From Phaeosaccion multiseriatum (Eukaryota; Ochrophyta, other classes): a stretch of DNA of 64,000 bases. The stretch lies in contig OZ218962.1 of NCBI GenBank assembly GCA_965112735.1, positions 1,922,001 through 1,986,000 of the forward strand, read 5' to 3'. Shown piece by piece: positions 20,028-32,860 of this stretch. The number at the start of each line of letters is the position of its first letter. Position 1 is the stretch's first letter. The position numbers and the translations under genes are program-made. The notes under the pieces were generated by a model. The model was not told the origin of the DNA. It made no database searches and saw only the letters and a program-made list of their open reading frames with translations.

Positions 20028-21308
20028 GCTGCTGGGTCACAGCACGAAGCCCTCTCTCTCTCTGTCTCCGCAGAAATTGTTCGCTCCACACGCAAATGAA
20101 GTTTCTCTTGCCCCCGCCGGGGCCTGTCCCTCCTCCCCGAGAGAGAGACAGATCCTCCACCTCACAGCTAGGTTTTCCCTGCCCTCGTCGGGCCGGTCCC
20201 TCCGCCTCCTGCGCCTTGTGAGATTTCGTGTCGTGTCCTGTTTGTGGCCCGTCGGGCCCTGCACATCCAAGGAAGCCAGAGGAGATGCTCCACCACACAC
20301 ACACACACCGATCTGACCCCTCCCGACCCACTCTCCCCCCCAGCAGCTCTGATTAGCGTAATATGATCAGAGCTGTTCTACGCTCTGACTTATCACGACC
20401 CCCGAGAGAATCGGTCCATCAAGAGGTCAGACGGAAATTTTCGCAAGCCCGTGTGCCGCAATCAGGGTCAGCTAAAGCCACACGAGCAACAACGAGGGCT
20501 GTACATGCAGCAACAATAGGTTTATTTGCTACAACCCTTCTCGATTGCGACCTATGTACCTATTGGCCTGGCCGGTAAGGGCATCCAGAAAGTAAGGGAA
20601 AGTGACAAAACCAGGGGGGGACGTTTGTTGACAGACGTTTTTTGTTGCGCCGGCGGCTGCCCATTATTCTCTTTCGCAGACCCCCCAACCTTCTTCCCTC
20701 CTACTACAATAAGTATCGCGTGAAGGAACTATAGGGTCCCTTCGTCCCTTCTCGAAAAGATCGGACGACAAGCGACAGACGACAGACATGCCGATATGCC
20801 GATATGCCCTGCCCTCGCCCTCTCGGCCCCCTTACTTCCCTTTCCTTGTGGGTGGGTGTGCCCACCAAATCCAAGACACCTCGAAGCTCCGTCCACACCA
20901 CTCCAGCCCTCCAGCCAGCCTCGTCCATCAGGCTGGGGACGGTAGCACATGGATGGACCACGACACCACAAAACCACATGCCTGCCTCCTTTCGGTTGGT
21001 TGGCTGACTCTACCGCGCGACTAACCACTTAAGAGGAGCGTGCCCTTGCTTTCCTTTCCTTTACACCATCGTCCGACGAGACACCCTCCTCCTCCCCTCT
21101 TTCTCCTCCGCCTACAAACCTCTCTCCTCTACTCTCTACCGCACCGGCCTCACCACCACTCGCTGCTATATCACCAACTGCTGCAGCTGCTTCCCTTCCT
21201 CGCCGCATCACCAACGCATGAAGAGGCCTAGGATAGAAGACAAGACAGGGGCTGCTGCAAACGCACTCAATCCCTCTGGTCCATCCACGCCTGCATCAAT
21301 CAATGACA
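20028..21308. other. Intergenic region between RING gene start and NDUFB7 stop
   Basis: Both flanking genes are on the minus strand, so this holds the RING promoter and the NDUFB7 3' end. No coding region is convincing. It contains a perfect 10-base inverted repeat near 20344-20375 and a copy of the dispersed motif (21167-21190). Confidence 0.5.
20344..20375. repeat. Perfect 10-base inverted repeat with 12-base loop
   Basis: CAGCTCTGAT (20344-20353) and ATCAGAGCTG (20366-20375) are exact reverse complements separated by TAGCGTAATATG. It could form a hairpin or be a palindromic protein site roughly 320-350 bases upstream of the RING start codon. Function unknown. Confidence 0.6.
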
Positions 21309-22249
21309 TCACGCCAGCTCCGCAGCCCTCTCCTCCGCCTTCATCTCCTTCCTCGTTTGATAGCTGTTCCGAGGCAGGAGCAACACGAGGAGACAAGGAA
21401 CCGACATTGAGACAGGGGGAGAGGAATACAAACAAAAGAGTAGGCAGGGAGAAGGAAGTGAGGTGTGTCTGTGGCGTGTATATAATATTTTGTATATCGT
21501 ATAAATATATTGTGGACATGTGCAATATGTGTGTGATTGAAAGAGGGGAGGAAGGGGCACAGAGAGAGAGAGAGAGAGACGGAGAGAGAGAGAGAGACAG
21601 AGAGCATACACACCAGCAGCAAGAGAGGGTACTAAAGTGACGTCTCAGTGTATGGACTGCCCGGCGTTCATGTGACCTCGGCTCTCAGACAGAGTCAACA
21701 ACCCCCCCCGCCACACACAGCCATGCCCATCTGTTTCCGCGACGAGACTTACTCGTAGTACTGGCACGCCTCGTACGCGTGCCTCTCGTGTTCACACTTC
21801 CATGGTAAGAAGAACGTTTCGTGGCGGCACTGGGTATTGTATTTTGAGGGTGTGAGGGAGAGGCACACAGGAGAGAGGGAGAGAGGGATGGAGAGAGAGG
21901 GAGACCTTAGTCCAGGAGGAGGCAGAGAGCGAGGGGGGGAGGAGATGAGGGACAGAGACAGAGACCACAAACAGAGAGAAAATGCAGAACAGAGAGAAAG
22001 GGAGGGAGAGAGAAACAAGAGGACAGAGAGCGAGAGAAACTCTCTGACACTGTGGTGGTCGTCAACACCTAGCCTCATCGACCTGCACACCTCGCCGTAA
22101 GCTACATCACCCCTGCTCGCTCGCACCTTATTTAAGGGAATGAGGATGCTTGCACAGGAGTCTCTGTTGTGAAGGGGCAGCTTTGCCGCCTTCATCTCCG
22201 CCTCCGTCGCAGGCGGGGGAGGCGGGGGGGCGTGGCCGTGTCCGCCCAT
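21309..22249 (-). CDS. NDUFB7: NADH:ubiquinone oxidoreductase subunit B7-like (complex I, B18 subunit), 3 exons
   Basis: Minus-strand exons in phase: 22249-22127, 21829-21753, 21363-21309; 84 residues, complete. The join gives the twin CX9C pattern of the CHCH fold: CASILIPLNK joined to C (nine residues between cysteines) and CEHERHAYEAC (nine between). The family signatures LPLHNRD, LIPLNKC, FLPWKCE and ERHAYE are present. NDUFB7 is a nuclear-encoded accessory subunit on the intermembrane-space side of the complex I membrane arm; its disulfides are normally formed by the Mia40 pathway. The second exon looks as if it ends in a stop (GAGTAAGTC), but GTAAGT there is a donor. Splicing to 21363 gives a typical charged C-terminus (KEMKAEERAAELA). 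Divergent from the dynein gene. Confidence 0.93.
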
Positions 22250-23058
22250 CTTGCTACTGACTCGCTACTCCCTCTCCCAGTGCTTCTCCCTCTGCTGTAC
22301 GCCGTGGAACGGGAGACTCTGCTAGGGCGCGCCAAAAAGAGCAACGACAGGGGGGGTGGAGGTGGGGGAGTGGGGGGGGGGCGGGGTAGCATGGAGAAAA
22401 GGGTGAAATTCGCAGAGAGAAGGACAGAGGAGGAGGACGAAGAGGAGGAGGAGGGTTGGTCAGAAAGACCCGTCCCCGAGTGAGAGCATGCGAGACTCCG
22501 GGAATGCAAGAACAAAGAGCGCAGAGAGCGGCAAACAGAGAGAGGAAGGAAAAGGGTGAAAGAGAGAGGGGAAGAAGATGAGGGGAATGCAACGCAAGCC
22601 GGCAGTAGGCACGGTCGTTACTACACAAAGAAGACCCAGAATCATACCTTTGCGTCCTCCTTCTCTCGTTTGTTTGCCTTTTTTGCTCCTTGCACAACTT
22701 GTTGCGTACCTACGCCAAGCCTCCAGAGGCCTCCAATCCACAGGTTGGATCCTAGAGAACCAACGGGGTAATGAGCTGTTTCCGTTGCGATCTGACCCCG
22801 CTAATCTCTTTTTCTCTTCACACAGAGAAGGTCTGCTTAAGAGAGGAAGGAATTAATGGAAGAAATGGTGTGATGAGAAGCTGACGCGAGAGCATCAGCA
22901 CTTGTCCCACCAGCACAACGAAGCGATAAGGTTGATAGAGGAGGAGGAGTGCTCTTCGAAAAGCTCTCTGATGGGTGTCTAGCAAGGCGTGCGGTAGAGG
23001 GAAAGAGTAGAGGGAAGCAAGGAGGAGAAGAGAAAGGGAGAGCAGGTGGCTCAGGAAG
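22250..23058. promoter_or_regulatory. Divergent promoter region between NDUFB7 and dynein gene
   Basis: About 810 bases separate the NDUFB7 start codon (minus strand) from the first proposed Met of the dynein gene (plus strand). It is purine-rich with no obvious TATA box. Part is presumably 5' untranslated sequence, and an upstream non-coding exon cannot be excluded. Confidence 0.4.
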
Positions 23059-23078
23059 ATGATAGTGAACGGCGCACC

Positions 23079-23135
<57 letters not shown>

Positions 23136-24054
23136 CGCAGAAGAAAAGCCCACGGGCAGGACAAGCCGGGATAAGAGCCGCCCCAACAGTTCCAGATCCC
23201 CCAACCTGGCTGCTCCCGATGTCAAGATAGAAGGCCAACGTCGCTGGCGTCCGAGGAAGCCGAAGGGCGAGGACGAGGACACTGATGACGACATTGGTGA
23301 TGGTGATGATGATGATGATGATGAGAACCTTTTGGAGCTTGACCCCACAGAGAATGATCGGGCTCATACGACCGGTGGGGTGGGCTTCGGAGAGAGGAGG
23401 CGTGGTGGTGGTGGCGGTGATAGAGGAAGATCGCCATCTGAGGAAGACATACTGTATGAAGGCTCGACTGAAGCTCATCAAGGGATTGCTTCGCCGGGCC
23501 GTGACCAGAGCCAGAAACAGAATCAGCAGCAGAAACCGCAGCAGCAGCAGCAGCAGTCACAGCAGCAACCGCAGCCGCAGAGGAGGGAGTATCCCCGCCG
23601 CAGCGTGGAGCAAGCGGTGGGCCCTGCGAGGGCAGCTTCTCCCTGGGTGCAGCCCAACACCTTGGACGCCGTGGAGCAGTGGGCTGACCTGCTCAGGCAG
23701 GAGGAGAGGAAGGCCATGCAAGATCAGGTAGAGTAGGGAGCCGTGGGCTATTGTAAGAAGGAAGGGACGGGTACAATGCATTCATTGCAAGGCATGGCAA
23801 GGGGTGTATCCCTCCTCTCCCTACCCATCCTTGCTGGTGGCCTTGCATCCGCTATAGCAGACCCCCCCTTCCTCTTCCCTTCCCTTGTGAAACTTCACAT
23901 GCCTCTTGAAGCCCACTTTTTGTTCAGCAGACTGATGTACATCGATTTCAGTTGGCTCACAACAGTGCTCACTCCCTTCTCACCCTTCTCTTCTCTTCGC
24001 CCCACTGCCCCCATTGCAGCGTCTGCGCCAGATGGAGCACCAGCAGTTGGTGAT

Positions 24055-24097
<43 letters not shown>

Positions 24098-25754
24098 GAG
24101 GAGGAGGAGCAGCAGCAGTGGCGGCAAGGGCAGTCGCCCTTGAGTCCTGTGGGCTTCGCTTTCGCCTTTGACACTAGCCCTGGCCCCTGCTCCCCCACTC
24201 TAAGAAGCAACAATGGCAGGGCAGTTACCGTCACAACCCCTGCTGTTGGTGATACATCCCCGGGGGGGAGGTTATCGTCCTTCAGCTGGGAGGCAGCTGA
24301 TGGCGACCAGCGTCGAGGCAGCATAGGCAGCTCCAATAGAAGCCCGGGGGGGGGGGTACTGCCCGCGGTGGTGCTACAACAGCTGGCGACGCAACAACAC
24401 AACCACCAGCAGCAGAACTTGGTGATACAGCAACCGCAGCAGCAGAGCACCTCCCCGGAAACCATCGCTCGCGCACGACAGTTACGTCAACGTATATCGG
24501 ACATTCATCCGCGCCGCAACAGATCCGCCATCCCAGGCCCTCATTCCGCCAAGCCAGCCCCATGTGAGAGGAGTGTGGTGGTGGTGGTGTGTGTGTGTGT
24601 GCGTATGTGTGTTTGTGTGTGTGTGCGTATGTGTGCGTATGTGTGTGTGTGTGTGTGCGTATGTGTGTGTGTGTTGTGTGTGTGCTTTGTGTGTATGGGG
24701 CAGGGTAGGGTCACGTCCACTGCCATCCATCACCCTCACTGCGTAGCTAGCCCCTTCACACTCGCCCCTCACGTTATATTGTCTCCCCTCCTCTCCCCTC
24801 TCCTCGCCTCTCCTTCTTTCACTCCCAGCCTACTACGGGCGCGAGCTGGCGTCTTACACCAAGTCACCCAACCCTAGAAGCACCAGCGGTGGGCTCCGTC
24901 CCTCTTCCACAGCCAGGGGTGACTCCCACTCTCTCTCTCCGCCCCGAGGAGGAGGAGGAAGCGCTGGAGTCGGTGTCCGAGTCGGTGTCCACCCCCAGCC
25001 GCCCTACGTGGGGGAGGCAGGGCCTGACTCACCCCTGCGACGGAGGACCAACATGCCAAGGGGGGGCATGATGGAGCATGCTGCGGGGCAAGGAAGGCCA
25101 CAGCAGCAGCAGAAGAAGCAGTCTGAGGGGGGGAGTAGTGGTGGCTCTGCTGGTGGTGATGATGAAGTGCCTCTGAAGAAGATGAATATGCCAATCGAAG
25201 GCCTCCAAGACGAGGACAAGAGCCAAGAGGTGGTGCTCCAAGTCCGAGCCCAAACGCAAATCCAAACTAAAGCACCTGGACACAACTCACCGGAAGCAAC
25301 TGCAGAAGCAACTGCAGAAGCAACTGCAGAAGCAACTGCAGAAGCAACTGCAGAAGCGGCTGCTCCTGTTGCTGTTGATGTTGCTGTTGCTGTTGCTGGT
25401 GCTGCTGCTGGTGCAGATGCTGCTGAACGTCGTCCTCCGCGGTCTTCGCTGCTTACACGCCGGTCCCCTGGGGACGGACCGCGAAAGAGCGTCACCTTCA
25501 AGGGTGGACAACAGCAACAGCAGCAAGAAAAACAAAAAGAACAACAACAACAACAAGAAGAAGAAGAAGGAGGAGGAGGGGGGGGGGAGGGGGCCTATCC
25601 AGATTGCTTCAGTGTCCATGCGGTGGGAGACGCTGCGGTTACGAGAGGAGGAGGGAGAGGGAGCCCAGAGAGAGGGAGTCTTGCTGCGCCCAGGCCTGCG
25701 AGCTCCCCTCTCCGAGGGAGCAGCGCCGGCTACTCCGGTCCATCGAGGTGTGTG

Positions 25755-25811
<57 letters not shown>

Positions 25812-27152
25812 TGGTGGTGCTTGACCTTGATGAATAAGCATCGAGAGTAGAACAGCGACAGGCTGATAATCGGACTCGTCTGAGGCTCACCATTACTCAC
25901 CACCCACTCCCCCCTCCCCCCGCCCCCCTTCCCACCACCCAACCCCACCCGCACCCGCTGCCCCTCTTCCTCTCCTCCACCTGCTGCCCCTCTTCCTCTC
26001 CTCCACCTGCTGCCCCTCTTCCTCTCCTCCACCTGCTGCCCCTCTTCCTCTCCTCCACCTGCTGCCCCTCTTCCTCTCCTCTCCCTCTCTCCCTCTCTCC
26101 CCTTCTCTGCCTCTCCTCGCTCTCTCCTCCCCTCCCCTCCTCCCCCCCTCCATAGCCCCTCCAGACCCTCCTCGTCCTCCTTCCCCTCCCCCCCCTCCAC
26201 AGCGGCTCTGTTGGCAGCCGCCATCTGTGAATTGCCCTCCCCTGCTCTCATCGCGTCCACAGGACCTCTATCCCCCAATGCGCGGCTTCGAAGCCCCGCC
26301 CTCGCCATGGAGATGTTCGCAGGTGCGTGCGTGCGTTATATATATATACAAAACTATATATATATATATTTGTTTATATATATTACTAAGCACTTACTTG
26401 GTACATATATTTTGTTTGTGATGTGTATGTGTAAGTGTACGTGTGTCTGTATGTATGTGTACGTTGACTGCTAAAAAACAGTGGGCACTGGTAGTGCGGA
26501 GTGGGAGAGAGGAGGAGAAGAGAGGAAGGAAGGAAGGAAGGGGGCAGGGCGTGTGCGTGTGTATGTGCATGAATACACCTCCTCCTCCCCTCTCTCCCTC
26601 TGCTTTCCCATGTGCCTCCATCTGACACGCCCACTCACCCCTCTCCATCCGAAGACGGCCGCGGTTCGGAGGCATGGGGGCTCGACATGGAGACGCAGCA
26701 GCACTTACTCGAGCAGTCCAGGTAAACGTGTTGTAGTTTCAGGTTCAGGTTGAAGTGGTCTCAGTGCCCACCACCCGTAACTTGCCGTTGCGGCGGACGT
26801 ATTCCCCAACCACCAAGGGCCACAAAACCCCTCCCTTCACATCTGACCCTCCCATCCCCCTCCCCCCCCCCCCCCCAAACCCCACCGCAGACGCTGGAAT
26901 GCATCGTTCTTGGACCTTTCTTCCCCGGACGCCGGTTTCTATCACTTCTACGGAACAGAAGAAGAGGAAGAAGTAGGAGGAGGAGGAGGAGGAGGAGGAG
27001 GAGGAGGAGGAGGTGGTAACGGAGGGGAGGATGGGGGGCTACCTAGACGAGGACGAGCAGCCCCAGGTGTGGGGGGTCAACACCGCGGACATCGCAGTAC
27101 CAGCAACGCCGCCATTGATGCCTTTGTGGAAGATGCTCTCAGCGAGGTGAGA

Positions 27153-27207
<55 letters not shown>

Positions 27208-30200
27208 GGAGAGAGAGTGAGTAAGTGAGGGAGAGGGAGGGAGAGAGAGAGGGAGAGGGAGAGAGTGAGAGAGGGAGAGAGGGAGAGAGAGAGAGAGAGA
27301 GAGGGAGAGAGGTCCCTCCTCAGTCTTGAAAGAAGTGCAACTCTTGGGAAGCAAACTCTAATCGAGTCCAACCCATCCCAACACATCCCCCCACCAGGAC
27401 ACGGAGCGGATACCTTCGGCTAACAGCTACGTGTACGCGGTTCCCCGCCACACTTTGCCTCCCAAGCCCAGGGGGGGCAAGGGCCGCCCCAGGGGGGGGC
27501 AGAGGGGAATCCACTGCCATCGTCAACTCAAGTGCAACCCATATGACCTTGTTATTGTGGGCAGCTCCGGCTTTGGACAAGAAGGCAGCCGTCGGCCCAC
27601 TCCAGCAGTTGGTGATACAACAGCAGCAGCAGCAGCGGCAGCGGCAGCAGGGGGAGAAGGAGGAGGGGGAGGAGGAGGATGGGGCAGCAAGGAAGGCAGA
27701 GGAGAGGAAAGGGCTGCCCAACGGATTGCAGTGGGGGGGCATGGCAAAGACGGGACTGCCAAGCACAAGGAAAAGAAGGGGATGGTGGCGGCGGCGGCTA
27801 TAGCAGTTGGTGATACGGCGAAGGAAGGCGAGGAAGGAGGGGGTGTGGGAGAGCTCCTCATGTTCACGAGCAAGGTAAGGAAGAGAAGATGGGATGGCAC
27901 CAAATAGATGGGTGGACGGATAGATGAATGGATGGATGGATGGATGGATGAATGAATGGATGGATGGATGGCACCAAATGGATGGATGATGGATGGCACT
28001 AAATGGATGGGTGTGCATTGCCCCCCAACCTCAAAACCCAAAACCAGACCGCTCAACGTTAGTTTACGTTATCTTTTGATAATAGCAAAAGAGTTTCACC
28101 CCGATTACCCAACCACACCCCCCCACACCCCCTCCCTCGCCAACAAATACCCAACAAACGAATAACCAACAGGTGGTGTTGCATCAGAACCGCAATGGAG
28201 AGGTGGATGCCGTCAGTCTCCGACAGTGGCGTCTCGACAAACAGCGATTCACCGCCGCCACAAGCCTCTCTGTGTTTCGCAAGTACCCTGTTTGGAAGTA
28301 CGTTACAGGCTGGCGACGCCTCATCAAGGCAAGGAAGCGCAAGGCCACAGTAGAGGCGGTTTCAAGAGGAGTGGTGATGCTGGAGCCGGCCCTTCGTGCT
28401 GCGTTGTGTAACGTCAATGATCGTCTGTTGAGGGTGTTGGAGGACCAACCGCTCATCACCTTTCGGAAACGGGACGAGCAGAGGAGGGCGAGAAGGGCGG
28501 CGGAGGATGCGGCGGAGAAGGAGGAAGGAATGTTCAGAGGGCTTGGTGGTGATATCAACGACAAGAAGGAGGAGAAGGAGGAGGAGGAGGAGGGGAAGCA
28601 GCTGGTGCAGCAGCAGCAGCAGCAGCAGCAGCAACACCAGAAGCAGGGCGAGGGACAGGAGGAGAAGAAGAAGGGTGGTGAGGGGCAGAAGGTGGGTGGT
28701 GAGGGGACGGAGGACGAGGAGGAGGACGAGGAGGAGGAGGAGGAGGAGGAGGAGGTGGGAATGGAAGACTATTCTTTGGATGAATTTTGCGCCGAGCAGC
28801 AACAGAACCTCGAATCCCTGTACCGCCGCCTGTGGGATGAGTACAACGCGTGTGCGAGGGAGCTTTCACAGATGGCGCAGCAGCACATGGAGGAGGAGGG
28901 TCTGGTGGTGGATGGGGAAAAGTGGAACAGGGAGCCTCTGGACCTTGACGCCTATGGGGAGGATGGCAGTGAATGGGACGATGACGACGACGACGAAGAC
29001 GACGAGGACGAGGAGGAGGGGGAGGGGGAGGAGGAAGGGGAGGGGCAAGGAGGGGAGGAGGGGAGGGGGCGCAAAGTCGTGCCGCGCGGCCAAGGGTCAG
29101 GGACAGAACGGGGCAGGAGCCATGCCATCAGTGTTCAGCAGGCCAAGCAGCAGCAGCAGCAGCAGCAGCGAGAGAGGCCTCATCATCGAGATCGGGAGGA
29201 AGAGACGCTTGAGCAGGTGATGCACTATACCTTGACGCTGTCCGACCCCGACCAACAGACGCCTGAGCAGCTCCAGGAGCAGCTCTGTCGTAGAAAGGAG
29301 TACCGGGAGAGGGTGGAGGAGAGACAGGCGGAGAAGCGGCGAAAGACACGGCGGCGGCAGCGGCAGAGGGACCTCCTGGAGTATCGACAGTGGGTGGAGC
29401 AGCAGCGGCAGGAACAGTTGGTGATACAGCAGCAGGAGCAGCAGCAGCAGCAGAAGGAGGAGGAGGAGGAGGAGGAGGAGGGGGGGGGGGAGAGGGAGAA
29501 GAAGGAGGGGGAGGAGAATGGGGGTGAGGAGGGAGGGGAAGGGGAGGAGGAGAAGAACAAGAGGAAACAACTCTCCGAGACAAGCTTGTTCGGTCCCAGC
29601 GGTTGCTCCGGGAGGGAGGGGGGAAAGGAAGGCAGCCGTAGCAATAGTAGGCATGCAAGCCGGAGCTCTTTTTTGTCCTCCTACCCCCCCACAGAAGAAG
29701 AGCTCTCTTGTGTGCGATCTTGGGCCTTCGCTGCCCAACAGCGCCAGGCATGCAGCCACGTCTGCCGTGCCTTCCGTCTCGCTGACATCTTCCTGCATGT
29801 GAGTAGTGGGTGGGTGGGTGAGTGGGTGAGTGTGTGGGTGAGTGTGTGGGTGAGTCGGTGGGTGGGTGAGTGTGTGGGTGAGTGTGTGGGTGAGTGTGTG
29901 GGTGAGTGTGTGGGTGAGTCGGTGTGTGGGTGAGTGTGTGGGTGAGTGTGTGGGTGAGTGGGTGGGTGAGTGTGTGGGTGAGTCGGTGGGTGGGTGAGTG
30001 GGTGGGTGAGTGGGTGGGTGAGTGTGTAAATTGGTGGGGGAGAGGTGAGCGAGTGAGTGAGCGAGGGAGTGAGTGAGTGAGTGAGTGAGTGGGCGCGCTT
30101 ACACATTGAAACGCGTTGAATGTTCTCAGTGCATGCGCCAGCTCGACTCCAATTTCCTCTGTATCACCAACTGTCCTGCTCTGCCACGGAAGCGTTCATC

Positions 30201-32818
30201 ATCTCATCTTGTTGTGCACCCCCCCCACCCCTTCTTCCTCCTCCTCCTCCTCCTCCTCCTCCTCCTCCTCCTCCTCCTCCTCCTCCTCCTCCTCCTCCTC
30301 CTCCTCCTCCTCCTCCTCCTCCTCCTCCTCCTCCTCCTCCTCCTCCTCCTCCTCCTCCTCCTCCTCCTCCTCCTCCTCCTGCTCCTCCTCCTCCTCCTCC
30401 TCCTCCTCCTCCTCCTCCTCCTCCTCCTCCTCCTCCTCCTCCTCCTCCTCCTCCTCCTCCTCCTCCTCCTCCTCCTCCTCCTCCTCCTCCTCCTCCTCCT
30501 CCTCCTCCTCCTCCTCCTCCTCCTCCTCCTCCTCCTCCTCCTCCTCCTCCTCCTCCTCCTCCCTCCCCCCTCCAGCGCTGTCTAAACGACCTCGCTTACG
30601 CCTTCACCGAGGCGCTACTCAGAGCCCTCCGGAAAGAGGACCGTCGAAGGGACATGCGTTTACTCCGGCACCTCTCCTGCCCCCCCTCCAATCCCCTCTC
30701 CGCCACCGTTGACGAGTTGGTGCTCCACGACCTCAGCCTGTTGGGATTAGAACACCTCTGCCCTAAGAAGGTCACACCTGCCCACATTCGTGCGTGGCGG
30801 AGATGCTTTCGTCAGCTTTGCCGGCGACATGACGCCGCCGCAAGGTATAGACTCCTCCTCCTCCTCCTCCTCCTCCTCCTCCTCCTCCTCCTCCTCCTCC
30901 TCCTCCTCCTCCTCCTCCTCCTCCTCCTCCTCCTCCTCCTCCTCCTCCTCCTCCTCCTCCTCCTCCTCCTCCTCCTCCTCCTCCTCCTCCTCCTCCTCCT
31001 CCTCCTCCTCCTCCTCCTCCTCCTCCTCCTCCTCCTCCTCCTCCTCCTCCTCCTCCTCCTCCTCCTCCTCCTCCTCCTCCTCCTCCTCCTCCTCCTCCTC
31101 CTCCTCCTCCTCCTCCTCCTCCTCCTCCTCCTCCTCCTCCTCCTCCTCCTCCTCCTCCTCCTCCTCCTCCTCCTCCTCCTCCTCCTCCTCCTCCTCCTCC
31201 TCCTCCTCCTCCTCCTCCTCCTCCTCCTCCTCCTCCTCCTCCTCCTCCTCCTCCTCCTCCTCCTCCTCCTCCTCCTCCTCCTCCTCCTCCTCCTCCTCCT
31301 CCTCCTCCTCCTCCTCCTCCTCCTCCTCCTCCTCCCCCTCCTCCTCCTCCTCCACTGAGGGGAGGCCCAACAACCAAACGAAAAATATTCTGCTACGCCC
31401 CGCACCCGCTTTCCCTTTGACATCTGCTGTCGTTCCTTTCTTCTTCTCCTCCCTCCCTCCCTCCCTCCCTCCCTCCCTCCCTCCCTCCCTCCCTCCCTTC
31501 CTCCCTCCCTCCCTCCCTCCCTCCCTCCCTCCCTCCCTCCCTCCCTCCCTCCCTCCCTCCCTCCCTCCCTCCCTCCCTCCCTCCCTCCCTCCCTCCCTCC
31601 CTCCCTCCCTCCCTCCCTCCCTCCCTCCCTCCCTCCCTCCCTCCCTCCCTCCCTCCCTCCCTCCCTCTCTCCCTCCCTCCCTCCATCCCTCCCTCCCTCC
31701 CCCCCTCCCTCCCTCCGCTCCTCTCCCCTCCCCTCCCCTCCCCTCCCCTCCCCTCCCCTCCTCGTTTTGCCTGCTACACCAGGGCGTCCCGCTACGTTCA
31801 GCTGAGTCGAAGAACGCTACACTCCGTCCTCACTCTGGCGGGTCATGGTCTGTCCCTCCACGTGGCGGCGGAAACCATTCTCAAGCTCTGTCCGAAGGCG
31901 GCGGATCTGTTGGATCGGATGTACACCGCTGGGCACTTTGATGTAATGCTTTCTCTTCTCGCAGAGCGACTGACGCCGTCTTTGCACCGGCCGGGAGGAG
32001 GAGGAGGAGGAGGAGAAGAGGGAGGAGGAGAGGGAGGAGGAGTAGCAGGAGGAGAAGGAGGAGGAGCAGGAGAAGAAAGAGGAGGAGAAGGAGGAGGAGG
32101 GGGGGGAGGAGGAGGGGGAGAAGGCTTTTTCCCGCGAGGCCATCCGCTGTTTGGGTCGAGTGAAGCAGTGACCGAGGATGTTTTTGTCGAGGTGCTCCTG
32201 CATTGCTACGGCCTTGTGGAACAAGACATGGCACCCAGATTAGGTGAAGGAGGAGGAGGAGAAGCAGTAGTGGGAGGAGGAGGAGGAGGAGGTGGTGGTG
32301 GAGGAGGAAAAGGAGGGGAAGAGCACGGCTGTGATGACATATTCGGGGGTGGTGATGATAACGAGGCCGCTGCGCTAACTGCAGCAGCGGAGCAGCAGCA
32401 CGAGGAGGGGTGGAGCAGCGGTGGAGAAGGGAGTGATACTTATCCTAGTGATGATGACAGCGAGAGAGGAGGAGGAGGAGGAGGAGGAGGAAGCAGGGGA
32501 GGAGACCTCTTCGGTGCGGCACTCTACCTCGGCGATCGAGGGCCCGGCTGGACAACGACGGAGGACCGCAGCAGCGAAGAGGTCGTGTTTCGGGTGTTTG
32601 TGGAAGGGGACTTTGATCTTTGGCAGTTGGAACTACGGCCGAGCCTTTGCGACGCTTTGTCGAGTGTACGGAGGCTCTTGACCACGGCGCTTGTCGCTCT
32701 CTCGCGCCTTCCCCCCTTTATAGAGCACGTGCAGCTCCAGCCCTTTAGTGACATGGCCAAAGGTGAGTAAGTCAGTGGGTGGGTGCACTTTTGGATGGGT
32801 GTGCGGGTTTAGGATTGT

Positions 32819-32860
<42 letters not shown>

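Larger units (their letters stand above)
23059..27146 (+). other. Dynein tail, low-complexity N-terminal part (exons 1-6)
   Basis: Exons 23059-23727, 24020-24563, 24829 to about 25749 (donor ambiguous in a GT run, 25747 or 25749; only 25749 keeps phase), 26203-26322, 26655-26721, 26891-27146. The protein starts MIVNGAP and runs into poly-Ala from a GCA repeat. Gln-, Asp- and Gly-rich stretches follow, with short ordered-looking parts such as [17 protein letters not shown] and [19 protein letters not shown]. The dispersed motif supplies QQLVIQQQQ and NLVIQQPQ. No domain is recognised. The assignment to the dynein gene rests on continuous phase into the conserved part and on the absence of a stop. 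Confidence 0.7.
27398..30844 (+). other. Dynein tail, conserved axonemal motifs (exons 7-9)
   Basis: Exons 27398-27874, 28173-29798, 30576-30844. Exon 7 ends LLMFTSK and splices to [19 protein letters not shown], followed by [21 protein letters not shown]. This matches the axonemal heavy-chain tail pattern of a 'Y-x-IS-x-GVT ... eFtsLeeW ... fFrkYrtWKaFxxW' block. Exon 8 then holds a long Glu/Gln/Asp-rich insert (about 28560-29600) and ends FRLADIFLH, joined by splicing to [15 protein letters not shown]; this matches the conserved 'fIRLADYlivntLhxLaxxSv' element. Placement of these tail motifs suggests the single-headed inner-arm class. That subclass call is an inference. Confidence 0.8.

Noticed and set aside
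20030-20760. Possible tRNA or spliceosomal RNA gene
   Set aside because: I looked for cloverleaf pairing and for U2, U4, U5 and U6 signatures and found none.
21218-21640. Plus-strand frame starting MKRPRIEDKTG
   Set aside because: It is antisense to the last NDUFB7 exon, is compositionally biased, and no family is recognised.
22389-22483. Short plus-strand frame MEKRVKFAERR in the NDUFB7-dynein spacer
   Set aside because: Only about 30 residues, Glu-rich, with no splice partner or conservation visible.
24041-24061. QLVIQQQ as a conserved protein motif
   Set aside because: The same DNA is read in other frames and on the other strand in other genes and also occurs in introns, so protein-level conservation is not the cause.
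28507-29220. Arg-rich frame overlapping dynein exon 8
   Set aside because: A shifted reading of GGA/GAG-rich coding DNA; the frame continuing from VVLHQNRNG carries the conserved dynein motif.
30127-30175. Possible extra dynein exon (CMRQLDSNF) upstream of exon 9
   Set aside because: No downstream donor keeps phase, and direct joining of exon 8 to exon 9 gives the expected tail motif.
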